64,000 nt of DNA, taken from positions 620,001 to 684,000 of the forward strand of contig NC_089186.1 of assembly GCF_947507565.1 (NCBI RefSeq). The letters run 5' to 3'. The DNA comes from Oscarella lobularis. Taxonomy: Eukaryota; Porifera; Homoscleromorpha; Homosclerophorida; Oscarellidae. Under the pieces are notes generated by a model that was given only the letters and a program-made list of their open reading frames with translations, made no database searches and was not told the DNA's origin. This document shows positions 34,001 to 45,394 of the stretch, piece after piece; the first letter of the stretch is position 1; each line of letters opens with the position of its first letter. The position numbers were made by a program, and so were the translations under genes.

Positions 34001-34669
34001 TCCACGATGTCCATCGATCGTTTCCACTGCAGCACTGCAACGTGGTTTCGGTCGTTTTCCACTCAATTCAACATCCAACCAATACCCTAATCATTACTAA
34101 TTGATTAAAATATTACCAGACTTCATTTAATTTAATTTACCTTTTTCACTTCCCTCCTCGAATACAAATTCATAAATCTCATTATTCACTTTCGCATGTA
34201 AATGTGCTCCACATTGGAGACGATTTGGAGGAAGGTTTCGGATCGCTCCCCCAAACATGATAACTCGTCCTCCAATAGCCCACAAACAGCAGGAGTGGCG
34301 TTTCCATGGTTTCTTTCCGTCGACGGGCGTGGCCACTTTCATCCATTTCATATTCTTCGGATCCAAACCATACACGTCTTCGAGACACGTCAATGCGTAT
34401 TCCGACAGCGCTCCCCCGTACGAATACACGATTCCATCAACGACAACGCATTGTGCTCCTCGGCAAGGCGGAGGAGTAATTCCTACGGTGAAACGGCGAA
34501 TCCATTTCTTCTTCTTCTCGCGGACGTTACAAGTCCAGATTTCGTTGCGAGGAAAATAATCAGAATATATCGTATCCTTTATTCCGCCGAAGAGATGCAA
34601 TTCGTCCCCGATCAACGCACTTTCGTGCGATACTCGAGGCTCGGGTGACAACGCGACGCTTTCTGCCAT
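31034..34669 (-). CDS. Kelch-coiled-coil-TKL kinase 2
   Basis: Inverted paralogue of the gene at 8685. Kelch exons run from 34669 to about 33480 (ALIGDELHLFGG, VVDGIVYSYGG, AIGGRVIMFGG, NCFLLIGGS). A coiled coil follows from about 33400 to 31890, made largely of tandem mini-exons. The kinase exon is 31839-31034: GSGAYA (preceding exon) joined through a phase-1 intron to VIIGRWHNMPVAVKKF, catalytic loop HADIRPTNVL, DLG, then APERM. Compared with classical kinases, HAD replaces HRD and Arg replaces the loop Lys. The protein is probably cytosolic. One coil mini-exon contains an in-frame stop (32692-32694), so it is probably skipped or the gene is damaged. Confidence 0.8.
32030..33080 (-). repeat. 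Tandem array of coiled-coil mini-exon pairs
   Basis: Six copies of a unit, mostly 200-218 bases, marked by the exon core near 32046, 32165, 32365, 32579, 32797 and 33011. The full unit holds two mini-exons: AKCYDLQTEKTDIAKALEAQ-type and SGLEIHCRSLQKENEALR-type, both phase 2, with introns between. Together they encode about 39 coil residues per unit. The lowest spacing (119 bases) shows one unit lost its first mini-exon. The first kinase gene has no such array, so the amplification is lineage- or copy-specific. Confidence 0.8.
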
Positions 34670-34943
34670 TCCGCACGTTGAGAAAACTCTAGATAAAAGA
34701 AAATTTTGCTCACGCGACGCGAAACTTGAATTTTTGTCTTCGAAGGCACGCGGAGAGGGGTTTCTGAGCCCGAATGAGCTAGAGGAGTCGGGCGAGCCGA
34801 ATAAATAGTGCTCCTACCTAAATGGAGCCCTGGCTTTCTCTCTTCTTCAAGTTGAAGTACCGAAGTTCGCACCCGGCCTCGTGATCCTAGTCTCCGGTAC
34901 ACGTGTGTATCAAATCCCGGATAAAGTCGAAGCAGGTAAGAAT

Positions 34944-35310
34944 CTCACAGCTCTCGCGCCGTTTCCGCCTTGGGTTGTCGCTCCAGTGCAGCCACAAGAT
35001 GATCATGCTCGCTGATGAGCTGCTTAGCAAGCAACCTATCGATTAGTTCGCGACCAAGAAGGCTCGCTAAAAGAGGAATGGCTTCCGAAAATACCGGCTG
35101 AAAACGATCAGACCACAGCGGGTCACCCATGATGGAGAACAACCAGGGAGGAACCAGGGAAACGACCAGGGTAACGACTAACGAGTCGAACGACTAAAAA
35201 CACGGCAGCGTGCGTTAGAGAATCCTCCTTACGATGAGCTTTGCAGTCGTCGACGTCGTAAGCGGGTGGACAGAAAGCTCAAAGCGTGTGCGAGTCACAC
35301 CGTGGTCGTT
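34944..35310 (-). pseudogene. Copied CARD fragment with its 5' flank
   Basis: Bases 35130-34945 encode MGDPLWSDRFQPVFSEAIPL to PKAETAREL, nearly identical to the first 65 residues of the CARD-Roc-COR-Death gene at 61520, with a two-residue difference in the middle (ISEHDHL against ITGSQHDDL). The match continues upstream through the 5' flank (35140-35310 with 61520-61675). It ends abruptly inside the codon after TAREL, giving a stop. The lone half-CARD could be transcribed from its copied promoter, but it lacks the last CARD helices, so a folded product is unlikely. Confidence 0.75.
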
Positions 35311-36240
35311 GACCCATATGCCATATGGCTGCAATTCTTGTATCAGAAGCTGACTCGTCTTTCGTCCTCACGTTTTAATTCGCGGGTTCGCGGTCGAGCG
35401 CGGTTTAGCTAACCTTGTCGTAATTCTAACAGCTCTGACTCGAAAGCGATTCCGCGCCAGACCGCAAATCCGTACGTAGGTGGAGGGAAAATTTTCGGAT
35501 GGCACGTACGCCTGCCCGTTCGCTTCGCTTCCTAAACTTCCTTCGTTCGTCACTCATACCTACGTTTCCGGTTAGAACGTACTTCTCTCCTCCCACTCGC
35601 CTGTTCTATATAAGCGCAGACGCTTCGTCAGCTTTCTTTACAAACTATACTGACAGCGGTAGAAGAGTTTTTTTTCCCGTGGCCAAGTCTACTCATCATA
35701 AGGTATTTACCGTCCATTTCTCGGTCGGATCTCTGCTATTTCCATATAAAATCATTGATTTATTTCTCATTACCGTGAGTGTACTCGGTCTATCCTTACG
35801 CCGGCTGCTGCACCTGAGTTCAGTCTTCAATTGACCATGTAGATTTATATACTGTATACATATATATATATATATACTGTATATATATATATATTAATAG
35901 ATGTATATACTTCAGGAGCAAAAGAGACTGGGTGGTTTTTACCAAAGCAGAGACGGCTGCGAGAGATAGTTCGGTGGTTTGTCGTGATCATGAAACGTCC
36001 GCACTCTGAAATTCTCCAAAATTTTAATAAAGAAATTATCTATTTGATAGAAGATAATGTTGCCTACGAAACGTGAAGGTTTTGAAGCGCGGCAGAGAGA
36101 TCAGGACAACAGTGAACAGAAGATCTTGTGCGTTTCCCTGCCTACTACAGTATACATACATGTAGCGTCTTACATATACCATGATAGCTAAGCGTGTTAC
36201 ATATCTCGAACCTACGTACCACAAACAGTTGAAGAAGAAC
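35311..36240. repeat. Intergenic region with duplicated flank and AT-rich palindrome
   Basis: Bases 35722-35832 and about 36070-36122 are the second copy of the block at 30636-30846. Between them lies an alternating TA tract at about 35850-35915 with TACTGTATA units, able to form a hairpin. No exon supported apart from a possible small receptor-kinase tail exon near 36240-36320. Confidence 0.5.
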
Positions 36241-36380
36241 GAGCAACAAAAGAAGCTACTAGACGATGTGACGACGATTTTATGTCGCTTTCGCTAACTG
36301 ACGCCTTTGATTCTCTATTAGAATCAATTCGATTAAGTAGAAGGTTTCTTCTTTGGCATTGATTTTACTTACGCAATTCC

Positions 36381-39300
36381 TTACCACATTGGCAACCGAA
36401 GTCCTTTCAGCACTGGAACAATCTCTTCAAATGTTGGCCTCTCAAACGGGTTCCCATTCCAGCACAATTTGGCCAGTTTCTCTAAACAGTCATCGCAGTG
36501 ACCCGGAAATTCAGGTCGTACATCGCTGTGAACGATTTTATCCAGGATTTCTTGACTTGTCAATCCTTGCTCGAATTTCTCGAAGTAAGGATGTTTTGCG
36601 GTCATAAGTTCCCACAACGTTATTCCGTAGCTGTAAACGTCGACGGCAATGCTGTACGCTTCGCCGCGAAATATTTCTGGAGCTCTGAAGAATGCCGTAC
36701 CTACGGCACGTGTTCCTCGAACGCTTCTGTCGTTCTCGTCGCTGATCTTGGGTACGATCCTGGTGCAGCCCAAGTCGGCGACTTTGACGATTCCCGCCTT
36801 GTTGACGAGAAGATTGTCGCACTTGAGATCGCGATGCATTCGATTGATGCGGTGGAGATGACGTATTCCCTTGGCCGCGTGTAGAGCGTATTTGACTTGA
36901 AGCTCGATCTCCATAGGATGATCTCCGTACTTGTCATCCAATTCTTTTCGAATTGACCCTTCTTCCATGTATTCCAAAACAATGAACGGTTTGCTCTCCG
37001 CCGTCTTCCCAGTTCCAATGAATCGAACGATGTGCGCGTGGAATATCGATCGAAGCAGCTCGCTTTCGTCTTTGAATTCTTGTAATTGCTCGTTGGTGCA
37101 ATCTTGTTCTGTAAATTTGAGGACTTTGACGGCGACGGTTTGATCGCGATATTGCGCAGTCCACACGTCGCCAAAGGATCCCTCTCCAATCATTCGGTCA
37201 AATTCGACTTCCTTTTCGTCTACTGACCATATGTCGGATAGTTCAGCTGCCGTTTCTTCAGCAATTTCCAATTCGGCTCTAGTGTACTTGGCCATATTTT
37301 TATGTTTTCTTAATCGCTTTATGCAGTACAGGGAGACCACGAATAGTACCACTGCAAGTACTGCTCCCATAATTACGAGATACGTTGTCGGAATTTTACA
37401 CGATGGGCCAGTAAATCCTCTGTTGCAAATACATTGGGTAGTGTAGTCGCTTTGTACAATGCATATTCCATTAGCGCATTTTCCGACAGGACATGTGCAA
37501 TTTCTCAAGGAAGTTGAGCCCGTGGTTGTTGTTACTAAACCGGGCGGGCAATCGCTGCAGTCAGTTGCACCGTAATGATCGCTGTATTGTCCTATTGGAC
37601 AAGGGCGACACGGATGAAGAATGTAGTCAAAACTGTTTGTTCCAGGCTCGCACCCTGAAAGTTTGAAAATATCCAAAGCAACTAAATCTGTCTCCTTCTT
37701 AGAATTAGAGGCATAAAACTGCGTTGCGAATTTAAATACGGTATTGCCGCTACCAACGAGTAAATGCTTCTCATCTAACGAAGAATTTTTGCTCGCCATT
37801 TTAATTATTGTGAATTTCATTTGACTAAGATCTTCAATCAGAAGGTCGTCACTGTGGCTGGTTGTAAATGCAAAGCGACCAATTGCTGCGCTTGACGTAT
37901 CGCAGATGTTTTTTAATGTGTTTGATTCGGCTGGCGTCATTATTTTGCGAATCGATGCAACATTCCACTTCACGTCTCCATTGCCAATTTGCGTCGTATA
38001 CGTTTTCATTTCGCAAGAAGATTTTGTTCTCAGGAAGTACACGTATAACGTGTTATTCCATATTGCGCTCGACCACTGGTGAAGTTGTCCTGCAGGCTCT
38101 TGTGACCTCTGTCTGCTATTGCAACACATTCTTTTCCAAGTTGCTTGCATGCGTTTGAAATCTATAGTTGCCATCCAAAGTGAATTTAAAGTTTTGTCTG
38201 TACCACCGAATAAAAGCAGCGATCCGTTCTTCAGTGAGTTCATAGTAGCATACGAAGTGAGTTTGCTTGGCGCGTTTCCAATGGAAAGAACCCTCGTCCA
38301 TACTCGTAAACGGGTACTGTATATCCAAAGGTGGTCCGTTCCAAAGATAGCCACGCAATTATTTTCTGTTGCTGAATAAGCCATCGTTTCCCACGAAAGG
38401 AATTTGTCTGTATTTGGCTTCTGATCCGGATCGTAGAGCGTCCACCTGAGATAATCATTTTCATATCGCCACATTACCAAATTTTGATTTTCTTGGACCA
38501 TTAGGTACCAAATGGTGTTGCTGATCTTAACCAGTCGTGCGTCTCCGTTGAAAATAGGGTACTTCTTGCTACGATTAATTTTTCTAAAACTTGGTGCTTT
38601 ATGCGTCTGCTTGCGTTTCACAATGTGTAGAAGTTTCTCTTTTCCTAACACCAAAAGTCTGAGTCGTGCCAGACTAATAGGAATCATTTGCGCTATAAGA
38701 AGTATCATATTTTTCAGCAAAAGGATCTTTGCGGGAGCTTTTTCATACGTTGTACCAAAACTTCCGCTAACTTTTGCGCAGTGAAATTGGTTTGTATTTA
38801 TGTCGTACACTCCTAGTACGGAACTCTGTAATTGGACAATGAGCAGTTGGTGTTCCTTGTCGTAGACCATGTTTGCTTGATCGGAGTAAGTAAAAGCAAT
38901 CTTTGGACAATCGCTTTCGATCACTTTTGAAGCCCATTTCTTCGTCGTTATGTCCAAAATCCACGCTTTTTCGCTGTTACGCGTCAGCCAGTAAATGCGT
39001 TCCCTGTCTACTGAAAATGCGTGCCGATGGGCAAGAGGATGTACAGGCCACGTTGTGGTGTTGATTTGTATCCATTCATATTTCATTTTTCGGTCGTCAA
39101 GACAACGAAGTTCCCAGAAGTCCTCTAGGTAGATTTGGGATGACCCCGAAATGCCGCCGTATACAAACAATGACTCCTTGCATTGGCACGCGCTTTCCGT
39201 TTTGTACTGTGTGAATGCTTTATGACTATGGCGAGTCTGAGGACCCTCTGGCAGGTTTTGAAGAACAGCCCATACTTCATTTTCACCGTTGAAAAGCCAT

Positions 39301-39743
39301 AATCTAGGGTCCTTTTGCTGCGATTCTTTAATATGTCCGTTGCTGTATACTTCGTTGTATCCGCCAAAGACAACAATTCTAGTTTCGCAAAGGCTGGTAA
39401 TTGAATTCCCGTGCAAGTGAGCAAAATGGCGGTTTGTGGAAACCGCTGTCCATGAGGTTGTGCCCAACGAGAAACTCCACGTGACGCCTACGTAGTCAAC
39501 AAACAGTATTCGAGTTTGGGCCGTCGAAGGGTTCGCCTTTCGCTGATAGGTTATAGCGCGTTGGATTGGGATAGCGTACCCTCTTGTAAAATGTGCGAAT
39601 GTATGTACTGCTATTGGTGAGCTTCTCCCCCAATCCGAGCCTTCTTGTATTACGTGTTTCCAATGACCAGTGCTGCTCTTCCCTTCACCGATGTTACAAA
39701 GTGCGACGAAAAAGAAAGCAAATCGTCCGGCAGTGAGATTCAT
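36381..39743 (-). CDS. Receptor-like Kelch-EGF-TM-TKL kinase 3
   Basis: Long single exon. The frame is open from 39872, but I start at 39743 (MNLTAGRFAFFFVALCNIGE) because this gives a signal peptide and matches the fourth copy; the product is then 1120 aa. Kelch-type repeats fill about residues 50-690 (IVVFGGYNE, SLFVYGGIS, GSLLLFGGTD). Then come the cysteine-rich CRPCPIGQYSDHYGATDCSD module, an EGF domain (CANGICIVQSDYTTQCICNR), a membrane helix near 787-808 and a TKL kinase from about 845 (GEGSFGDVW, VAVKVLK, HRDLKCDN, DLG, FFRAPEI). All core catalytic residues are present apart from the family-wide DLG. A GTAAGG donor overlaps the stop at 36381, so a short extra exon near 36.2-36.3 kb is possible. 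Confidence 0.88.
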   Translation of the reverse strand: MNLTAGRFAFFFVALCNIGEGKSSTGHWKHVIQEGSDWGRSSPIAVHTFAHFTRGYAIPIQRAITYQRKANPSTAQTRILFVDYVGVTWSFSLGTTSWTAVSTNRHFAHLHGNSITSLCETRIVVFGGYNEVYSNGHIKESQQKDPRLWLFNGENEVWAVLQNLPEGPQTRHSHKAFTQYKTESACQCKESLFVYGGISGSSQIYLEDFWELRCLDDRKMKYEWIQINTTTWPVHPLAHRHAFSVDRERIYWLTRNSEKAWILDITTKKWASKVIESDCPKIAFTYSDQANMVYDKEHQLLIVQLQSSVLGVYDINTNQFHCAKVSGSFGTTYEKAPAKILLLKNMILLIAQMIPISLARLRLLVLGKEKLLHIVKRKQTHKAPSFRKINRSKKYPIFNGDARLVKISNTIWYLMVQENQNLVMWRYENDYLRWTLYDPDQKPNTDKFLSWETMAYSATENNCVAIFGTDHLWIYSTRLRVWTRVLSIGNAPSKLTSYATMNSLKNGSLLLFGGTDKTLNSLWMATIDFKRMQATWKRMCCNSRQRSQEPAGQLHQWSSAIWNNTLYVYFLRTKSSCEMKTYTTQIGNGDVKWNVASIRKIMTPAESNTLKNICDTSSAAIGRFAFTTSHSDDLLIEDLSQMKFTIIKMASKNSSLDEKHLLVGSGNTVFKFATQFYASNSKKETDLVALDIFKLSGCEPGTNSFDYILHPCRPCPIGQYSDHYGATDCSDCPPGLVTTTTGSTSLRNCTCPVGKCANGICIVQSDYTTQCICNRGFTGPSCKIPTTYLVIMGAVLAVVLFVVSLYCIKRLRKHKNMAKYTRAELEIAEETAAELSDIWSVDEKEVEFDRMIGEGSFGDVWTAQYRDQTVAVKVLKFTEQDCTNEQLQEFKDESELLRSIFHAHIVRFIGTGKTAESKPFIVLEYMEEGSIRKELDDKYGDHPMEIELQVKYALHAAKGIRHLHRINRMHRDLKCDNLLVNKAGIVKVADLGCTRIVPKISDENDRSVRGTRAVGTAFFRAPEIFRGEAYSIAVDVYSYGITLWELMTAKHPYFEKFEQGLTSQEILDKIVHSDVRPEFPGHCDDCLEKLAKLCWNGNPFERPTFEEIVPVLKGLRLPMW

Positions 39744-40819
39744 TTGCAGCCGTGCAGTTGCGTGAAGCATAGTGGTTGCTTGCATGCTCACAATCAGCAT
39801 CGCTACACTGCGCAGGAACAAGACCCAAAATATTTGCATGCATAAACTCTCGGTGGTTATTTTGACATGCACGTCATTTGAATTATTGCAGTTTAGATGT
39901 TATTGTTTTTGCCACAGGTGGCTCGCAATCCATTTGCAGGTGCACGTTCATCAATAAAACATTGATTTTTTTAGCTTCTTTGCTTCAGAAGGCCTACTTC
40001 GGATATGGCGGAAACGTAAAGGCATGTACGACATGTAGTCTATGTAGTCATCCAGTGTAATGAAACAGGTTTAGCACCATCCTTGCATTCAATAAGATTT
40101 TATTGTAGGTAGCGTAAAATAGCTGCTGGTTGAAAAAGTGTGTAACCTTTTACTAACGCGCGAGATCCATCACCCGCCACCAGGACACGTCACGTAGATA
40201 TCCCGTAGGTGTACAGGATCCACATTCGCGATTCGTCTCTCCGTTGGGATTGTCAGCATCCATAATAGCGCTATAGCTTCAATCAGAAGGCATTTGCTTT
40301 GTGGGAGTGCAAAGTGAGTCAGCGGTAAGACCAAAAATCGCCACGAAATCGTGAAGGCGTTTCCGTTAGGACAGACACGCTGCCCGCACGCATCGGTATT
40401 CTAATCTAAGTCCTTGCATTGAGATGTTTCTTTGCTGAAGTCCAAAGGTGAAACAGTTCACTTCTCGTAGCGGATCTGGTGATCGCGATGCGCATTTGCA
40501 TGGCCACCGCGCTGTGTTTTCTAGAACTTTTGCTACCATCAGACCTGGTGCAACTCAGCTGATGAATAAAGTTAGTCGTATCCTTTTTGGGGCCCCACCT
40601 GTGTGTAGGCGTGCACTTACACTTGTAGGCAGAGCCCTACATATGTAATTATATAGGGTTACACGTCTTTCTGCAGCGTACATGGAGATGAATTTCAATG
40701 CTGTGTCACTGCATGCCCACGCTTTGTGGGCGTAGACCAATTTCATGGCAGAATCTAAAACTAAATCTTTGGTTTCTGAACGTCTAATTGAGGGAAAGTT
40801 GGAGCTCAAACGGGGGCAG
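39744..40819. other. 5' flank of receptor kinase 3 and spacer
   Basis: Near 39915-39970 the sequence resembles 44925-44980 upstream of the fourth receptor kinase (GGTG.GCTCGCAATCCATTTGCAGGTG against GGTGGGCTCAGCGATCTTTT), so the tandem duplication included upstream DNA. No exon supported. Confidence 0.4.
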
Positions 40820-41060
40820 GTCACAGCGGCGAATGAAACTCTTATAAGAAATAGACGTGTTAATCGTGTATGTACGCTGTTAGAGAGTGTAGTAGGAACG
40901 ACACTCGGTCGTAGTGTACTACTGTGTGACTGCTAGTATTCATGGGTCCTTCCCTTGCGCTAAGGCTTAGTCGGGTAGGGCGGTCTAGGGACTAGAAGGT
41001 TGTAGCTCCCTTCCCCAAATATTTGCTAGTAGCCGCCACGTACTTCAGGCCATGCCGTTT
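40820..41060 (+). repeat. Dispersed repeat family A, partial copy 4
   Basis: Matches the right block of copy 1 (about 14270-14450): CATGGGTCCTTCCCTTGCG, the GTAGGGCGGT element and TAGTAGCCGCCA. More diverged and shorter than the other copies, so probably older. Confidence 0.5.
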
Positions 41061-41352
41061 CTCACGGGATATTTATATAGATAATGTTCAGAATTCGCAA
41101 CCTACAAGTAACGATACTACACTCGACATTAATTATTTTCCAGTAAATATGTGCCTTCTCCCTATAGCATGTTGCCTATACCTTGAACCTACCACAGACG
41201 GGTGTATGCAATGTGAAACTCAGAGCCCAGTAAAACGACGATTCTATTTTCTTTCACGACCTCTTCCTTGCTTGTCTCATCAACTTGACTCAGTACTACA
41301 AAGGAATTTCCTTTTGAAAAAAAGTCGATCTTTGTGCACGCTTAAACACTCC

Positions 41353-44300
41353 TTACCTCATTGAGAACCAGAGTTCTTTCAGCACTGGAACAACCTCTTC
41401 AAATGTCGGTCGTTCAACTGGGTTTCCATTCCAGCACCATTTGGCTATTTTCTTCAAATTGCTCTCGCAGTTTACCGGAAATTCAGGTCGTACGTCACGA
41501 TAAACGACTTGATCCAGAATTTCTCGTTTCATCAATCCGTTTTCAAATTTATCGAAGTAAGGATGCTTTGCGGTCATCAGTTCCCACAACGTAATACCGT
41601 AGCTATAAACGTCGACGGCAACGCTGTACGCTTCGCCGCGAAATATTTCCGGAGCTCTGAAGAATGCCGTACCTACGGCACGTGTTCCGCGAACGCTTCC
41701 ATCGTTCTCGTCGCTGATCTTGGGTGCGATCCTGGTGCAGCCCAAGTCGGCGACTTTGACGATTCCCGCCTTGTTGACGAGAAGATTGTCGCACTTGAGA
41801 TCGCGATGCATTCGATTGATGCGGTGAAGATGACGCATTCCCTTGGCCGCGTGTAGAGCGTATTTGACTTGAAGCTCGATCTCCATAGGATGATCTCCGT
41901 ACTTGTCATCCAATTCTTTTCGAATTGACCCTTCTTCCATGTATTCCAAAACAATGAACGGTTTGCTCTCCGCCGTCTTCCCAGTTCCAATGAATCGAAC
42001 GATGTGCGCGTGGAATATCGATCGAAGCAGTTCGCTTTCGTCTTTGAATTCTTGTAATTGCTCGTTGGTGCAATCTTGTTCTGTAATTTTAAGGATTTTG
42101 ACGGCGACGGTTTGATCGCGATATTGCGCAGTCCACACGTCGCCAAAGGATCCCTCTCCGATCATTCGGTCAAATTCGACTTCTTTTACCTCTACTGACC
42201 ATATGTCGGTGAGTTCGGCTACTGTTTCTGCAACGATTTCCAATTCGGCTCTCGTGTAGGTGGCCGTATTTTTGTGTTCTCTGGCGCTTTTTATGTTGTA
42301 GAGGAACACCGCGATTAGTAGCGCTGCGACTACTGTTCCAATACCTTCGAGGTACGTTGTTGGTGTTTCACACGTTGGCCCAGTAAATCCTGTGTTGCAA
42401 ATACAATGGGTTGTGAAGTCGTTTTCTACGATGCATTTTCCATTCACGCACTTTCCAGCCAAACATGTGCAGTTTTTTAAGGACGTTGAGCCTGTTGTTC
42501 TTGTTACCAAACCGGGCGGACAATCGGTGCATTTAATTGCACTGCGATAATGACTGTATTGCCCAATGGGACAGGGGCGACACGGATAAAGAGTGTAATT
42601 GGAACTATTTGTCCCTGGCTCGCACCCTGGAAGTTTGAAACTTTCTAATGCAATTAGAGTTGTCTTCTTCTTAGAGGCATACCGAAGTGTGGCAAAATTA
42701 AATACTTTTTGGTCGCTACCGACAAGTAAGTGCTTTTCATTAACTGAAGAATTATTGCTTTTCATATTTATTATTTTGATCTTCATTTGACTAAGATCTT
42801 CAATCAGAAGATCTCCACTGACACTTAGGATGAATGCAAAGCGACCATTTTTTGCGCTTGGCATACCGCAAAAGGTCTTCAATGTGTTTGCCTCTGCTGC
42901 CGTCATTTTTGTGCCAATCGAGGTGACATTCCACTTCAGTTGGCTGATGTCAAGTTGTGTGTGGTATATTTTCCATTCACAAGAAGAGTTACTCCTAAGG
43001 AAGTATACGTAAAACGTGTTATTCCATATTGCGCTTGACCACTGGTGAAGTCGGCCTGTTAGATCGTGTCTACCGTCGAAGCTAAATCTTTTCCAGGTTG
43101 CTTTCATGCCTTTAAAATTGACTGTTCCAAACCAAAGCGAATTTAGTATTCCGTCTATCCCTCCAAATAGAAACAGCGATCCGTTCTTCATCGAGTTCAT
43201 GGTAGCGTACGAAGTTAGTTTGTTTGGCCCCTTTCCGCGGGAAAGTACCCTTGTCCATATTCGTGTATTGGTGTTGTACATCCAAAGATTTCCTGTTCCA
43301 AAGATAGCTACGTAATTATTTTTGGTTGCTGAATAAGCCATCGTTTCCCAAGAACGGGCTTCGTCGGTTTTTGGCTTCTGATCTGGATCGTAGAGCGTCC
43401 ACCTGAGGTAATTATTTTCATATCTTCACATCAGCACCATTTGCTTTGTTTGAAACATCAGATACCAAATAGCGTCGCTAATCTTAACCATCCGGGCGTC
43501 TCCAGTAAAAACGGGGTACTTCTGCGTGAGACTAAGTAATGCTAAATGTGGTGCTCTATGTGAGTGATTATTTTTCAAAATGCGTAGAAGATTTGCTTTT
43601 TCTAGCACCTGGAGTCTAATTTTCGCCTTATAGAGAGGCATCTGGTTGGCTACGAACAGTAATTGATTTGTCAGTAGCAGAATCTTGGCAGGAGCTTCTT
43701 TTATCAATGTGCCGCGACTTCCTTGATTTTTACGCAGTGAAAATTGTTTTCGTTTACATCGTAAACTCCTAGTACAAAAGTTCGTAATTGGACAATGAGT
43801 AGTTTGTGTTCCTTGTCGTAGACCGGGCTTGTTTTATCGGGATAAGTAGGCGCCAGGTTTGAGCAGGAGCTTTCGATCATTTTTGAAGTCCATTTTTTCG
43901 TCCTTGCGTCCAAAATCCACACATTTTGTCTGCCAAATGTGAGCCAGTAAATGTGTTCACTGTCTACTGAAAATGCGTGCTGTTGGGCAAAGGAATGTAG
44001 CGGCCACGTTGGGGTGTTGATTTGTATCCATTTATATTTCATTCTTTGGTCGTCAACGCAGCGAAGCTCCCAGAAGTCATTTAGGTAGATTTGAGAAGTC
44101 CCCGAAAGCCCGCCGTATACAAACAATGACTCCTTGCATTGGCACGTGCTTTCCTTGTTGTACTGTGTGAATGCCTTGTGGTCATGGCGGGCCTGGGGAC
44201 CTTCCGGCAGGTTTTGAAGAACAGACCACACTTCCTTATCACCGTTGAAAAGCCATAATCTAGAGTCATCATGCAACGATTTTGTGATATGTCCGTCGCT

Positions 44301-44699
44301 GTATACTTCGTGGTATCCACCGAAAGCAACAATTCTCATTTCGCAAAGGTTGGTAATCGAATTCCCGCGTAGGTGAGTAAAATGTTCGTTTGTAGAAAGT
44401 GCTGTCCATGAATTTGTCCCTAGCGAAAAAGTCCACGTAACACCTACGTAGTCAACAAACAGTAATCGTTGTGTAGCTTCCGAAGGGTTTGCCTTTCGCC
44501 GATAGGTCATCGCGCGTTCAGCTGGGATAGCGTAGCCCTGTACACGTTTCCCATAATTATGTACTGATAGAGGCGAATTTCGCTCCCAGTCCGAGCCCTC
44601 TTGTAGTACGTGTTTCCAGAGACCAGTACTACTTTTCCCTTCTCCTATTTTGCGAAGTATGGTGAAATAGAGAGCCAGTCCTAGGACGATGAGATGCAT
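41353..44699 (-). pseudogene. Receptor kinase 4: Kelch-EGF-TM-TKL copy with two breaks
   Basis: Collinear with receptor kinase 3 from signal peptide (MHLIVLGLALYFTILRKIGE, start 44699) to kinase end (41353). Two lesions are visible: a one-base frame change near 43705-43725, after FHCVKI, and a nonsense change near 43425, where TGG of copy 3 is TGA. Past these the frame is open through the rest of the Kelch region, CRPCPIGQYSHYRSAIKCTD, the EGF domain, a membrane helix and a complete kinase (GEGSFGDVW, VAVKILK, HRDLKCDN, DLG). Kinase regions of copies 3 and 4 are nearly identical, while the ectodomains differ much more. It is probably a young pseudogene, although assembly or allelic errors could explain two small changes. 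Confidence 0.8.
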
Positions 44700-45394
44700 T
44701 TGCAGCTTCTAGGAGCGGGAAGCGCTTTGAGTACGTTCTCACAGTGACTCACGGGGCGTTGCTAATGAGCAGGAAGCGTTGCTTGTGCACAATCTCTGCG
44801 CTACATGCAAAAACTCTCGATGTTTAGTTACACGTTCGTGTATATACCCAGGGCGTGCATGCACGATTTGGACGGATCACTGATTGGCAATATATGTTTA
44901 GCCGAATTGGCTCAACATCTGTTTGCCAGGTGGGCTCAGCGATCTTTTGCAGGTGTCTGTTCATCAATAAATCATATCAAATCTTTAGTCATCTGCCGTA
45001 GGTCAGATTCTGAAGTGGTTTGAGCGAACAGGGCTAGTGTCAACCGAAGTCATATAAAAGAAGTACGACGGGCTGTCGGCGTAAGAGCAGTTTTTTATTC
45101 TAAAGTCGCAAAATTGTTTGAGTCTGTGCTGACTATTGCGCCTCCGTCAGTTCCATCAAATACACCTTATTCTGTTCGGCAATTTTGCTAAGTGCTCTTT
45201 ACTTCAGGGGCAAGGGCGTTTTCGTTTCTCATGTAGGTATTTGATTGCCTATAGTTTATCTGAAAATATTCAAAAAAGACCGATCAAAAAGGACGCTTTT
45301 TTGCCGCACGCCTGCCTGACATTTCCCAAGAAAACACTTGGGTAAGTTTTCCGCCTAGAGCCGATCCGCTGAGATCAATCAAAACATCTGATCA
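44700..45394. other. 5' flank of receptor kinase 4
   Basis: About 700 bases. Part matches the flank of kinase 3. No exon supported. Confidence 0.4.

Noticed and set aside
35850-35915. Origin or regulatory palindrome in the TA tract
   Set aside because: An alternating TA tract forms hairpins by composition alone; nothing else supports a function.
36498-42115. Long open frames on the plus strand over the receptor kinases
   Set aside because: They are antisense to intact kinase-coding sequence, have no domain, and recur only because the two kinase copies are nearly identical.
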